Of a stretch of 64,000 nt of DNA, positions 53,216-61,681 are shown piece after piece. The stretch is from contig NZ_JASKMT010000015.1 of assembly GCF_030124175.1 (NCBI RefSeq), positions 62,001 to 126,000 on the forward strand, read 5' to 3'. Origin of the DNA: Streptomyces sp. 549. Lineage in GTDB: Bacteria > Actinomycetota > Actinomycetes > Streptomycetales > Streptomycetaceae. Below the pieces are notes generated by a model. The model saw only the letters and a program-made list of their open reading frames with translations. It was not told where the DNA came from and made no database searches. Every line of letters begins with the position of its first letter. The first letter of the stretch is position 1. A program made the position numbers and the translations under genes.

Positions 53216-54315
53216 GGCTCCGCAGCGACTCCTTCGGCGGCCCGCACGCGGGCCGCCGTCTCGCCGTCGCCCTGCTGCTGCTCGCGGTCGCGGCGCTCTG
53301 CGCACTCACCCTCGGCACGCCGCACGTCCCCGTGCGGGCGCTGCCCGCGGCGCTGACGGGCGGCGACGACCTGGCCGCGGTCGTGGTCGGCGAACTGCGC
53401 CTGCCCCGGCTGATGCTGGCGGTCGTCGCGGGGGCCTGCCTGGGCGCGGCAGGCCTGGTCCTGCAGGAGGCCCTGCGCAACCAGCTCGCCGTACCGGAGA
53501 TGCTCGGGGTGTCCTCCGGAGCGGCGCTGGGAGTGGCCGCGCCGCTGGTGCTCGCGGTGTCCATCCCGGCGCTGGTCCAGCCGCTGCTGGCGCTGGCCGG
53601 GGCGACCGTCGGCGGCGCGCTGACGCTGCTCGCCGCCGGAATCGGCCGCAGCCCCTCCGCCGTCCTGCTGACCGGTGCTGCCGTGGCCGCGGCACTCCAG
53701 TCCGGCCTGCTGGTGATGATGGTGCTCGCCGACCAGCTCGACCTCCAGCTCATCTACCGCTACCTGCTCGGCTCGCTCTCCGGACGGACCTGGGACGACG
53801 TCAGCGGGCTGTGGCCCTGGCTGCTCGTCGCCGTCCCTGCCTTGGTGCTGTGCGCCCCCGTGCTCGCCGTGCTGCGACTGGGCGACGAGGACGCGCAGGC
53901 GCTCGGCGTCCGCCCGCACCGGGCCCGGTTCGCCGCACTGGCCGTCTCGGTGGTGCTGATCGCGCCGGTGGTGGCGGTCTGCGGTCCGGTCGCCTGGGTC
54001 GGGTTCCTCGCGCCGCAGCTGGCCCGCCGTCTCGATCCGAGCGGTGACGCGGTGCGCTGGCTGCCGTGGTCGGCGCTGTGGGGCGCGGTTGTCGTGGTGG
54101 TCGCCGACCTGCCGGCCCGGCTGGCCCTCGCTCCGGTGGAGACGCCCGTCGGGGCGTGGACGGCGCTGCTGTGCGTGCCGGCCGGTGTGCTGCTGCTCCG
54201 CTCGGGCCGCCGCGCCCGGCGCAACCCGAAGGAGCCCGCACCGCACGGTGGTCCCGGCACGCCCGCGCCGGACGGGCGGCCCGGTGTTCCGCAGTCCAAG
54301 GAGGCGGTCCGATGA
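53212..54315 (+). CDS. FecCD-family permease, first subunit
   Basis: 367-residue permease of the FecCD/BtuC family with ~9-10 transmembrane helices. Signature blocks include LRLPRLMLAVVAGACLGAAGLVLQEALRNQLAVPEMLGVSSGAALG and GPVAWVGFLAPQLARRL. The GTG at 53212 overlaps the lipoprotein stop (GTGA). The C-terminal ~35 residues are a Pro/Gly-rich tail. It forms the translocation pore with the next gene product. Confidence 0.93.
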   Translation: MRLRSDSFGGPHAGRRLAVALLLLAVAALCALTLGTPHVPVRALPAALTGGDDLAAVVVGELRLPRLMLAVVAGACLGAAGLVLQEALRNQLAVPEMLGVSSGAALGVAAPLVLAVSIPALVQPLLALAGATVGGALTLLAAGIGRSPSAVLLTGAAVAAALQSGLLVMMVLADQLDLQLIYRYLLGSLSGRTWDDVSGLWPWLLVAVPALVLCAPVLAVLRLGDEDAQALGVRPHRARFAALAVSVVLIAPVVAVCGPVAWVGFLAPQLARRLDPSGDAVRWLPWSALWGAVVVVVADLPARLALAPVETPVGAWTALLCVPAGVLLLRSGRRARRNPKEPAPHGGPGTPAPDGRPGVPQSKEAVR

Positions 54316-55358
54316 GTCTCGGCCTGTCCGTGGTGCGGCGTCCCCGCACCCGTCTCCTGCTGCTGGCGCTGCTGGTGCTGGTCGTCGCCGTACTGGGAGT
54401 GCTGGCCGGACGCGCCCTCACCCCGGCAGCCGTCGCCGACGTGCTGGCCGGCGGCGGGGACGCAACCGACCGGCACGTGCTGTTCCAACTCCGCCTGCCG
54501 CGGGTGCTGGTGGCGCTGGGCGCCGGTGCGTCCCTGGGGGTGGCCGGGCTCGTGCTCCAGTCGGCGCTGCGCAACCCGCTGGCCGGTCCGGAGGTCACCG
54601 GTGTCACCCCCGGGGCCGTGCTCGGCGCGGTCACCGCCACCGGCCTCGGGCTCGCGAGCTGGGAGTCGCCCGCGGCCGTGGTGGTGGCGGCCACGCTCGG
54701 CGGTTTCACCGGCGCGGCTCTGCTGTGGCTGATGGCCGGCCGCGACCGCTCAGCGGCAGGCGACCCGGCCGGGATCGCCGTGCACGGCGTGCTCGTCTCG
54801 GCCGTGCTGGGCGGCCTCACCGCGATGATGCTGCTGGTGGCGCCCGGCGAACTGGGCAGCGTCGTCCAGTGGCTGGTCGGCACCACCGAGGGCCGGGTGT
54901 GGGACCACTGGCACCTGCTGTGGCCCTGGGCGCTGGTGTGGGCCGTCGCGGCCTGGCTGCTGACGGGTCCTCTGACGCTGCTGCGCTGCGGCGACGAGCA
55001 GGCGGGCGCAGCCGGGCTGGCCGCCGGCCCGGCCCGGGTGCTCGCCCTGGTCGTCGCGGTGGCGCTGACCGCCGGAGCGGTCGCGGCGGTGGGCGCGCTG
55101 GGGTTCGTGGGACTGCTGGTCCCGCACGTCGCGGTGGCCCTGTTCGGCGCCGACCTGCGCGTGACACTGCCCGGCGCGGCGCTTGCCGGTGCGGTGGTGG
55201 TCGGCGGCGCCGACGCCCTCGCCCAGGTGTGCGGTCGCGTGCTGGCGGTGGCGTTGCACTCCGACCGGCTCGCGCTGCCGGTGGGCGCGGTCACCACCTG
55301 CGTCGGCGCGGTGCTGCTGCTCGTGGTGGTGCGCCGGGCGCCGGACCGGTCCCACTGA
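54312..55358 (+). CDS. FecCD-family permease, second subunit
   Basis: 348-residue FecCD permease: LRLPRVLVALGAGASLGVAGLVLQSALRNPLAGPEVTGVTPGAVLG, then GALGFVGLLVPHVAVALFGADLR. ATG 54312 overlaps the stop of the first permease (ATGA). Two different FecCD subunits in one operon indicate a heterodimeric pore, as in FecCD, FhuB-type and several zincophore importers. Confidence 0.93.
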   Translation: MSLGLSVVRRPRTRLLLLALLVLVVAVLGVLAGRALTPAAVADVLAGGGDATDRHVLFQLRLPRVLVALGAGASLGVAGLVLQSALRNPLAGPEVTGVTPGAVLGAVTATGLGLASWESPAAVVVAATLGGFTGAALLWLMAGRDRSAAGDPAGIAVHGVLVSAVLGGLTAMMLLVAPGELGSVVQWLVGTTEGRVWDHWHLLWPWALVWAVAAWLLTGPLTLLRCGDEQAGAAGLAAGPARVLALVVAVALTAGAVAAVGALGFVGLLVPHVAVALFGADLRVTLPGAALAGAVVVGGADALAQVCGRVLAVALHSDRLALPVGAVTTCVGAVLLLVVVRRAPDRSH

Positions 55359-55413
55359 GCCGCCGCACCCGGCTCGTTCCCCCAACCAACCCGGCAACCG
55401 GGAGGCACGGACA

Positions 55414-56295
55414 GTGAGTTCATCAACGACGCGCACCGCGTCGGACGCCGCAGGCGCGTCGGGCACGAAGGCGCCGGGTGCGGCCCACGCGGCCGGCCCG
55501 GGAACGGGCATCGAGCTGGCGGGTGTCACCTTCGGCTACCCGGGCCGGCCGGTGCTGCGCGGGGTCGACCTGCGGATCGAGCCGGGGGAGCTGACCGCGC
55601 TGATCGGGCTCAACGGCTGCGGCAAGTCCACCCTGCTGCGCCTCGCCGCGGGCCTGCTGCGCCCCACCGCGGGGCGAGTGCTGCTCGGGGGTGACGACGT
55701 GGCGCGGCTGTCCCGGCGGGCCGCGGCCCGCCGGGTCGCGCTGCTGCACCAGGCGGCTCCGGCCGTACCCGGCATGACGGTGGGCCAGCTGGTGCGCCAG
55801 GGCCGCTACGCGGCCCGGGGTCCGCTTGGCATGCTCGGCGGCGGGGAGGACGCGGCGGTTCGCCGTGCGCTGGCGGACGTGGGGGTGTCGGACTGGGCGG
55901 AGCGCCCGGTGGACGCGCTGTCGGGCGGTGAGCGGCAGCGGGTGCGCCTGGCGATGGCGCTGGCGCAGGACACCCGGGTGCTGCTGCTGGACGAGCCGAC
56001 GACCTACCTGGACCTGCGGCACCAACTGGAGGTGCTGCAGACGGTGGTGCGCATCCGGGCCGAGCGCGACCTCACGGTGGTGATGGTCCTGCACGACCTG
56101 GCTCACGCCGCCCGGTTCGCCGAACGGCTGGTCGCCCTGCGCGACGGCCTCGTGGTCACGGACGGGCCCCCGGCGGAGGTGGTGACGCCGCGTCTGCTCG
56201 CCGAAGTGCTGGACGTCCAGGGGCGAGTGGGCCGCGACCCGGTGGGCGGCTGGCCGGTGTGTTACCCGGATCACCCGATGCCCTCTAGCAACTGA
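55414..56295 (+). CDS. FecE-type ABC transporter ATP-binding protein
   Basis: 293-residue ATPase. Walker A is GLNGCGKST, signature ALSGGERQRVRLAMALAQD, Walker B LLLDEPTTYLD and switch VLHDL, which fits the FepC/FecE branch. A ~35-residue Ala/Ser/Gly-rich leader precedes the domain. The GTG at 55414 follows GGGAGG. The stop codon TGA is also the first three bases of the second Zur-like box, so the RiPP promoter begins inside the end of this gene. Confidence 0.93.
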   Translation: MSSSTTRTASDAAGASGTKAPGAAHAAGPGTGIELAGVTFGYPGRPVLRGVDLRIEPGELTALIGLNGCGKSTLLRLAAGLLRPTAGRVLLGGDDVARLSRRAAARRVALLHQAAPAVPGMTVGQLVRQGRYAARGPLGMLGGGEDAAVRRALADVGVSDWAERPVDALSGGERQRVRLAMALAQDTRVLLLDEPTTYLDLRHQLEVLQTVVRIRAERDLTVVMVLHDLAHAARFAERLVALRDGLVVTDGPPAEVVTPRLLAEVLDVQGRVGRDPVGGWPVCYPDHPMPSSN

Positions 56296-56307
56296 CAATC
56301 ATTTTCA
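56293..56307 (+). promoter_or_regulatory. Zur-like box upstream of the RiPP precursor
   Basis: TGACAATCATTTTCA matches the Zur consensus TGAAAATGATTTTCA at 13 of 15 positions. It lies 63 bp upstream of the precursor start, between a weak -35-like TAGCAA (56286-56291) and -10-like TAGAGT (56309-56314), 17 bp apart. A second box here means that the peptide genes can be switched on with the importer. Confidence 0.72.
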
Positions 56308-56370
56308 ATAGAGTGTGCGTGCGACGTCCGAACGGACATCGCATCACCCCGTCTACAGGGAGGATCCACC

Positions 56371-56490
56371 ATGGAGCAGACCAACGAGCAGGTCTTCGCC
56401 CCGATCGCCGACCCGGGTCAGCTGGCGCACGCCTCGGCGACGCACTCCAACGCCCTCGTCGAGAACCCCTTCGACGACGGCGAGGAGTAA
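56371..56490 (+). CDS. RiPP precursor peptide of a YcaO cluster
   Basis: 39-residue peptide. The leader-like first half is MEQTNEQVFAPIADPGQLA; the second half is HASATHSNALVENPFDDGEE. There is no cysteine. Residues that a cyclodehydratase could modify are Ser22, Thr24 and Ser26, next to His20 and His25, followed by an acidic tail. GGGAGGAT lies 6 nt before the ATG. It is first in the operon, behind a Zur-like box and ahead of a terminator hairpin, as precursor genes often are. Core boundaries are unknown; it is too short for ordinary gene calling. Confidence 0.82.
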   Translation: MEQTNEQVFAPIADPGQLAHASATHSNALVENPFDDGEE

Positions 56491-56499
56491 GACCACGCT

Positions 56500-56536
56500 G
56501 CGGGCCCGCCCGGTGCACACCACCGGGCGGGCCCGC
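56500..56536 (+). terminator. 16-bp perfect hairpin right after the precursor gene
   Basis: GCGGGCCCGCCCGGTG (56500-56515) pairs perfectly with 56521-56536, with a 5-nt loop CACAC, starting 10 nt after the precursor stop. Partial termination here would give far more precursor than enzyme mRNA. Confidence 0.8.
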
Positions 56537-56581
56537 TTCGCACTGCCCGCCCGCAGCCCACCGCCCACAGGGAGAAGCCAC

Positions 56582-57469
56582 GTGACCCGCAGCCAGCTCG
56601 CACCCGGCGTCGAGATGGTCTCCGTGCCCGGCCACGGCCTGGCCGTGCGCACCGCGGCGGGCGACTTCCTTCGGGTCAATCCCGGCGACGTGCCTGCGGA
56701 GGCGCTGCTCGACCGGCTCGCCGGCGGCCCCGGCACCCACGGCGGCACCCGACTGGCCACCGTCGTCGCCCAGTTCGAGCAGGCCGGCTACGCGGGAGAG
56801 GACCACGGCCGCGACTGGCCCGCCGCCCTGCGCGACGTCTGGCTGCTGGGCGATCCCGCCGTCACCGAGCCGCTCACCGCCCACCTGCGGGCGTCGGGCG
56901 CCGAGCCGCGCACCGTGCGGCCCGCCGACCTCCACCCCGTCACCGCTTCCCCCGCCGTGCCGCCCGCCGCGGGCCACGGTCGCCCGGCGGCGGTGGTCTG
57001 GTGCCTCGACGGGCCCGTGCCGGAAGGGCTGTGGGACGCCGCCGACCGGCTGCCGGAGCGCGGCGCCGCCTGGCTGCGCTGCCACCGCGAGGGCTGGCTG
57101 GGCTGGATCGAACCGCTGGCCGTCAGCGCCGGCGACCCGACCTCCGCCCACGTCCGGGCCCGCCGCCTCGCCGCCACGCCCGCCCACCGCGAACTCGCCG
57201 CCTACTGGCAGGGCGCCCGCACCACCGGGCACCCCGCCCGGCCCTCCACCGCGGCCTACGGTCTGCTCGCCGCCCTGCTGGCGGCCGATCTCACAGAATG
57301 GGCGGCACCGCACAGTGCGACGGACGCACCGGACGGCCCGCTCGACGCGGACACACCGCTGCCCGCCAACCGCCGCCTGCGCCGGATCGACCTGCGCCGA
57401 CTCACGGTGACCGAGCACCCCGTGCTGCCCGTGCCCCCGGTGGCGCCCCTGCCCCGGCCCACGACGTGA
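56582..57469 (+). CDS. E1-like (ThiF-like) leader-binding protein of the azole RiPP cluster
   Basis: 295-residue protein that I assign as the partner (C/F-type) of the YcaO enzyme: an N-terminal leader-recognition-like part (GVEMVSVPGHGLAVRTAAGDFLRVN, FEQAGYAG) and a degenerate E1-like part (RGAAWLRCHREGWLGWIEPLAV, HRELAAYWQG). In typical homologues the end carries zinc-binding cysteines near HPxCxC; here it reads HPVLPVPPV, so the zinc site is absent. GTG 56582 has GGGAGAA upstream. Assignment rests on position and weak pattern, and its stop overlaps the next start. Confidence 0.65.
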   Translation: MTRSQLAPGVEMVSVPGHGLAVRTAAGDFLRVNPGDVPAEALLDRLAGGPGTHGGTRLATVVAQFEQAGYAGEDHGRDWPAALRDVWLLGDPAVTEPLTAHLRASGAEPRTVRPADLHPVTASPAVPPAAGHGRPAAVVWCLDGPVPEGLWDAADRLPERGAAWLRCHREGWLGWIEPLAVSAGDPTSAHVRARRLAATPAHRELAAYWQGARTTGHPARPSTAAYGLLAALLAADLTEWAAPHSATDAPDGPLDADTPLPANRRLRRIDLRRLTVTEHPVLPVPPVAPLPRPTT

Positions 57470-59061
57470 CGCCGTCCCCGCGACCCGTCGCCTCCCCCCG
57501 AGCCGTCCAGTCCCCACGGCCCGTCCAGTCCCTTCGCCCCGCCGCCGCGGACGGCACCGAACTCGCCACCGACCTCTGCCTTCCCGACGGCCCGGGACCG
57601 TTCCCCGCGGTCCTGCTGCGCACCCCCTACGACCGGCGCAGCCACCACGGTGAGCTGCGCGGCTGGGCCCGCCACGGCTTCGCCGCCGTCGCCCAGGACG
57701 TACGCGGACGGCACGCCTCCGGCGGCACCTGGCGCCCCTACCGCCATGAGGCCGCCGACGGAGCCGCCACCCTGCGCTGGCTGCGCGGTCGGCCCTGGAG
57801 CGACGGCCGGGTGGTCGCGGCCGGCGGCTCCTACGCCGCGCACTGCGCCCTCGCGCCCGCCCTCGCCGCCCCCTCCGGCGGGCAACCGGACGACCGGCCC
57901 GACGCGGTGCTCGCCGCGGTGCCCGCGCTGGGCGCCGCCGAGACCGCCCGCGAGCCCTCCGGCCCCGAACGGCTGCTCTCCCGGGCCGGCTGGTGGGCCG
58001 CGCACGGCGACCGCCACGACTCCGACGACCAGGCCCTCGACCGCGCCCTCACCGCAGACCCGCACCTGCTGGAGGCGCTGCCGCTGACCGGCCTGCCCGC
58101 CCGGCTCGGCCGCGACCTGCCCTCGTGGCCCGCCCTGTGGCGGGCCGACCGGGCGCACGGGCTGCTCGACCGGGCCGGCCACGCCCGTATCCCGCTGCTC
58201 GCCGTCGGTGGCACCCACGACGCCTTCGCCGCCGACACCCTGCGACTGTGGCAGCGCTGGGGCGGCCCGTCCGCGCGGCTGCTGCTCGGCCCCTGGGGGC
58301 ACGCGCTCACCGCCGACCCCGGCCCGGACGCCACCCCCGCCCACGCCCTGCCGCTCGGCCGCCTCCAGGCGACCTGGGCCCGCGCCGCACTCGACGGGCA
58401 GCTCCGCGACGGCCGGTACGGCGCCCTGGCGCTCGGCGGCAGCGCGCTGTGGCTCCCGGCCGCAGCCGCCCGCACCGACCCCGCGAGCGGCACCGCGCTG
58501 CACTTCGACCGGCCCGGCGGCCTCCAAACCCTGCGCGGCGCGAGCTTCCTCGCCGACCCGGCCCGTCCGGCCCGCTCGGACACGCTCACCGTGCCCACCG
58601 ACGGCACCCCGGACCGGCTGCTGCTGGCCGGCGCCCCGCTGCCGCAGCCGCTCGACCTGCTGGGCACCGCAGAGGTCCGCTTCCGAGCCGTGTCGAACAC
58701 CGCGCACGCCGACTGGGCCGCGCGGCTCGTCGCGCTCGCGCCCGACGGCACCGCGCGGGCACTGGCCACCGGCGTCGTCCGGCACCACCACCCGCCGGGC
58801 CGGGCCGGCGACGTCACCGTCACCCTCGGCCCGCTGGGCTGCCGACTGCCCGCCGCGACCCGGCTGCGGCTGGAGGTCCTCGGCCACCACTTCCCCGCGC
58901 ACGCCCGCAACCCGCACACCGGCGAGGCCCCGGTGACGGCCACCCGGCTGCTGCCCTCACAGCGCGAAGTGCACACCGGTCAGGGCGCGTTGTGGCTCCC
59001 CGCCCTCGAAACCCGCGACCCCGCCGACGCCGTCGACCCCCGACAGGAGATCTGCCGATGA
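57466..59061 (+). CDS. CocE/NonD (peptidase S15)-family hydrolase
   Basis: 531-residue alpha/beta hydrolase. The start region ADGTELATDLCLPDGPGPFPAVLLRTPYDRR is typical of CocE/X-Pro dipeptidyl-peptidases. The nucleophile is in AAGGSYAAHCAL, the likely acid in AVGGTHDAF and the base in LGPWGHALT. A C-terminal jelly-roll follows from ~350. It starts at GTG 57466, overlapping the previous stop (GTGA), after a repetitive SPRPVQSPR-like stretch. An esterase/peptidase in a RiPP operon could trim the leader (X-Pro sites lie at residues 11 and 15 of the precursor) or act on the product; this is inference. Confidence 0.85.
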   Translation: MTPSPRPVASPRAVQSPRPVQSLRPAAADGTELATDLCLPDGPGPFPAVLLRTPYDRRSHHGELRGWARHGFAAVAQDVRGRHASGGTWRPYRHEAADGAATLRWLRGRPWSDGRVVAAGGSYAAHCALAPALAAPSGGQPDDRPDAVLAAVPALGAAETAREPSGPERLLSRAGWWAAHGDRHDSDDQALDRALTADPHLLEALPLTGLPARLGRDLPSWPALWRADRAHGLLDRAGHARIPLLAVGGTHDAFAADTLRLWQRWGGPSARLLLGPWGHALTADPGPDATPAHALPLGRLQATWARAALDGQLRDGRYGALALGGSALWLPAAAARTDPASGTALHFDRPGGLQTLRGASFLADPARPARSDTLTVPTDGTPDRLLLAGAPLPQPLDLLGTAEVRFRAVSNTAHADWAARLVALAPDGTARALATGVVRHHHPPGRAGDVTVTLGPLGCRLPAATRLRLEVLGHHFPAHARNPHTGEAPVTATRLLPSQREVHTGQGALWLPALETRDPADAVDPRQEICR

Positions 59062-60446
59062 GCCGCCCGCCGGTGCTGCCCTGGCACGCACTCGTCGACC
59101 CCGTCTGCGGTGTCGTCCGCAGCGTCGCCCCCGTCGACCACCCCGAAGGCGCGCCGCCGCGCTACACCGCGATGACCGCCGAGGTCTCCGACGCCCGCAG
59201 GCTCGGGGCCTGGCCCGCCGACCGGGTGTCGCTCGGCACCACCTTCGGCGACCCCGACGGTGCGCGGATCGCCGCCGTCGCCGAAGCGGTGGAACGGTAC
59301 TGCGGCAACCGCGTGCCGCCGCCCGGCCACCCGGACGCGCCGCTGCGCGACACGGCCGACGGCCTGCGGTCCCGCGGCCTGCGGCTGTACGGCCCCGACG
59401 ACGTGCCGCACCACGCGCCCTGGCAGTACACACGCGCGAAGTTCCCGTACCGCCCGCTGCGCGGCGACACACCCGCGCTGTGGACCCGCGGAGTGGAACT
59501 GCTCCCCGGCGGCGAGACGGCCGAGTGCTGGGCGCCCGTCTCCCTCACCCACCTCAACTGGCGTCAGGGCGAGTTGCGGGAACTGCCCCGCACCCACCAC
59601 CTCAACTACGCGGGCATAGCCACCGGCCAGGGCCTGGACGACGCCGTCGAACGCGGCCTGCTGGAGGTCGTCGAACGCGACGCGCTGGAACTGTGGTGGC
59701 ACCTCGACGGGCCGACCCGCGGCATCGACCCGCACAGCGTGCCCGGTCTCAGCGCCGACCTCGCCGGCACCGACCTCGAGGTGTCCGTCGTGGAGATGCC
59801 CTCGGAGTTCGCCCCCTGCATGGCCGCCCTGGTCCACGACCGGGCCCGCGGCATCCACGCCGCCGGCTTCGCCTGCCGCTTCGACCCGGCTGAGGCCGCC
59901 CGCAAGGCCGTACTGGAAGCCGTGCACACCTGGGTGTTCACGCTCGGCCTTACCGACCCCGACGGCTGGGTCTTCCAGGCCGTCGAGGCCGGTCTGCTCG
60001 CCCGCGGCCTCTACCTCGACCACCGCGCCGACGGTCGCTACCTCGACTCCTGCGGCACCGACTTCGCCGCCGTGCGCGACCTCGGGGCCCACGTGCAGGT
60101 GTGGCTCGACGAGCGGACCGCGCCGCTCGCCCGGCGCTTCACCCACCCCGCAGGACCGGTCGTGCCCGTCGACCAGGTGCGGCCCGGCAGCCGCGAGCAA
60201 CTGGACGCCCGCCTGCGGGAGGGCGGGCACCGCGTGGTCACCGCCGACCTCACCACCGAGGACGTGGCCGAGACCCCGCTGCGGGTCGCCCGGGTCCTCG
60301 TCTCCGGCCTGATACCCAACGCCCCCGCCGCCTTCGCCTACTTCGGCTGCCCCCGGTTCGCCGGGGCCGCGCTGGAGCGGAGGTGGCGCGGGACCCCGCC
60401 GACCGGCCCGGAGGACTTCACCCTCACTCCGCCGCCGCACATGTGA
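59058..60446 (+). CDS. YcaO cyclodehydratase
   Basis: 462-residue YcaO-domain enzyme, which activates backbone amides with ATP to form azolines from Ser/Thr/Cys (other members make thioamides or amidines). ATP/Mg motifs are seen: IAAVAEAVERYCG, DDAVERGLLEVVERDALELWW and DPAEAARKAVLEAVHTW. The C-terminus reads LTPPPHM, not the full PxPxP of most azole-forming enzymes. ATG 59058 overlaps the hydrolase stop behind AGGAGA. Together with a SagB-type dehydrogenase, azole formation is the likeliest chemistry. Confidence 0.92.
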   Translation: MSRPPVLPWHALVDPVCGVVRSVAPVDHPEGAPPRYTAMTAEVSDARRLGAWPADRVSLGTTFGDPDGARIAAVAEAVERYCGNRVPPPGHPDAPLRDTADGLRSRGLRLYGPDDVPHHAPWQYTRAKFPYRPLRGDTPALWTRGVELLPGGETAECWAPVSLTHLNWRQGELRELPRTHHLNYAGIATGQGLDDAVERGLLEVVERDALELWWHLDGPTRGIDPHSVPGLSADLAGTDLEVSVVEMPSEFAPCMAALVHDRARGIHAAGFACRFDPAEAARKAVLEAVHTWVFTLGLTDPDGWVFQAVEAGLLARGLYLDHRADGRYLDSCGTDFAAVRDLGAHVQVWLDERTAPLARRFTHPAGPVVPVDQVRPGSREQLDARLREGGHRVVTADLTTEDVAETPLRVARVLVSGLIPNAPAAFAYFGCPRFAGAALERRWRGTPPTGPEDFTLTPPPHM

Positions 60447-61681
60447 GGCCGCGCATGTCCCAGCGCCCCCCGGCCGCGCCCGCCCCCCGAGCCCCCGCTG
60501 CCGACGGTGAAACCGACCTGCGGGCGGTGCTCGCGCGGGCCCGCAGCGCCGAGGTCCCCGGCCCCGACACCGACCCCGGGCCGCTAGCCCCCGCCTGGCC
60601 GGGCCCGGGACGCTGCATGGCCCAGGCCGGCCCGGGCGAACTCGACCTGTGGTGGCTGCTGCGGCTCTCCCTCGCCGCAGGCGACGCAGGAGGCCGGCTA
60701 CGCCCGGCCCCCTCCGCGGGCGGCTGCCACCCGGTCGACGCCGTGCTGACCGTCGGCCCCGACTGCTCCGAGCCGCCCGGACGCTACGGATACCAGCCGC
60801 TCACCCACCGGCTCCACCCGCTCGGCCCCGCCCCGCCCGGCACACCGCCGGGCGCCACCGTCGCACTCGACGTCACGCTCCGCCGCACCGCAGGCCACTA
60901 CGGGCACCGCGCCTGGCCGCTGGTGCTGCTGGACACCGGCCACGCCGCCGCCGCACTCCACCTGGCCGCCGACGCCCTCGGCATCCCCGCCGCGCCGGAC
61001 CTCGACGGGACCGCGGCCCACCCGCTCGCCACGGTCCGCTTCCGCGCCCCCACCGCGGACAACCGGCCATTGCCCGCACGAACCCGCCCCACCGCCCGGC
61101 AGCTGCTGGCCCGGCGCAGCGCCGGGCCGCCGCTCACCGGGCAGCCCGAACTGCCCCTGCTGCGTCAGCTGCTGGCCACCGCGGGGAAGAGCGGCGACAA
61201 CCTCGGCTGGTGCGTGGCGCTCGGCCCGCCCGACCCCCACCTGCTGACGCTCGACCCCGGCGGTGCACCGCGGCGCCTCGCCGCGGGCGACGCCCGTCCC
61301 GCACTGGCCGGCTGGGCGGCCGGCCAGGCGTGGATCGCCGAAGCGGGCGCGGTGCTGCTCGCCCACGGCTGCCCCGACGACTCCACCGGCGCCGCCATCC
61401 GCCGCGCCCACCTCCAGGCCGGCTACGGCGTCGGCCTCGCCCTGGGCGCCGCCGACGCCGCCGGACTGCGCACCAGGCCCGTCGGGTCCTGGCAGCACGC
61501 CGACCTGGGCGCCGCACTGGGCGGCCCGCCGGGCCGGGACCGCGTCGTGCACGGCCTCGTCCTCGCCGCCGCACCCGGGCAGGACGGCCCCGCCCCGACC
61601 GTCCGTCCCGGCGCCGAACCGCCCACCGGGGCCGACGCCGACCCGCCCCACCCCCCGCCACTCCGGGAGAACAACCGATGA
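60443..61681 (+). CDS. SagB-type FMN dehydrogenase (nitroreductase fold)
   Basis: ~412-residue flavoprotein that would oxidise azolines to azoles. The nitroreductase-fold block LRPAPSAGGCHPVDAVL is followed by GHYGHRAWPLVLLDTGHAAAALHLAADALGI, the SagB/ThcOx layout. The second half (LLRQLLATAGKSGDN onward) looks like a duplicated, degenerate domain. GTG 60443 overlaps the YcaO stop; ATG 60455 is an alternative. An Ala/Pro-rich first 20 residues precede the fold. Its presence suggests aromatic azoles in the product. Confidence 0.85.
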   Translation: MRPRMSQRPPAAPAPRAPAADGETDLRAVLARARSAEVPGPDTDPGPLAPAWPGPGRCMAQAGPGELDLWWLLRLSLAAGDAGGRLRPAPSAGGCHPVDAVLTVGPDCSEPPGRYGYQPLTHRLHPLGPAPPGTPPGATVALDVTLRRTAGHYGHRAWPLVLLDTGHAAAALHLAADALGIPAAPDLDGTAAHPLATVRFRAPTADNRPLPARTRPTARQLLARRSAGPPLTGQPELPLLRQLLATAGKSGDNLGWCVALGPPDPHLLTLDPGGAPRRLAAGDARPALAGWAAGQAWIAEAGAVLLAHGCPDDSTGAAIRRAHLQAGYGVGLALGAADAAGLRTRPVGSWQHADLGAALGGPPGRDRVVHGLVLAAAPGQDGPAPTVRPGAEPPTGADADPPHPPPLRENNR

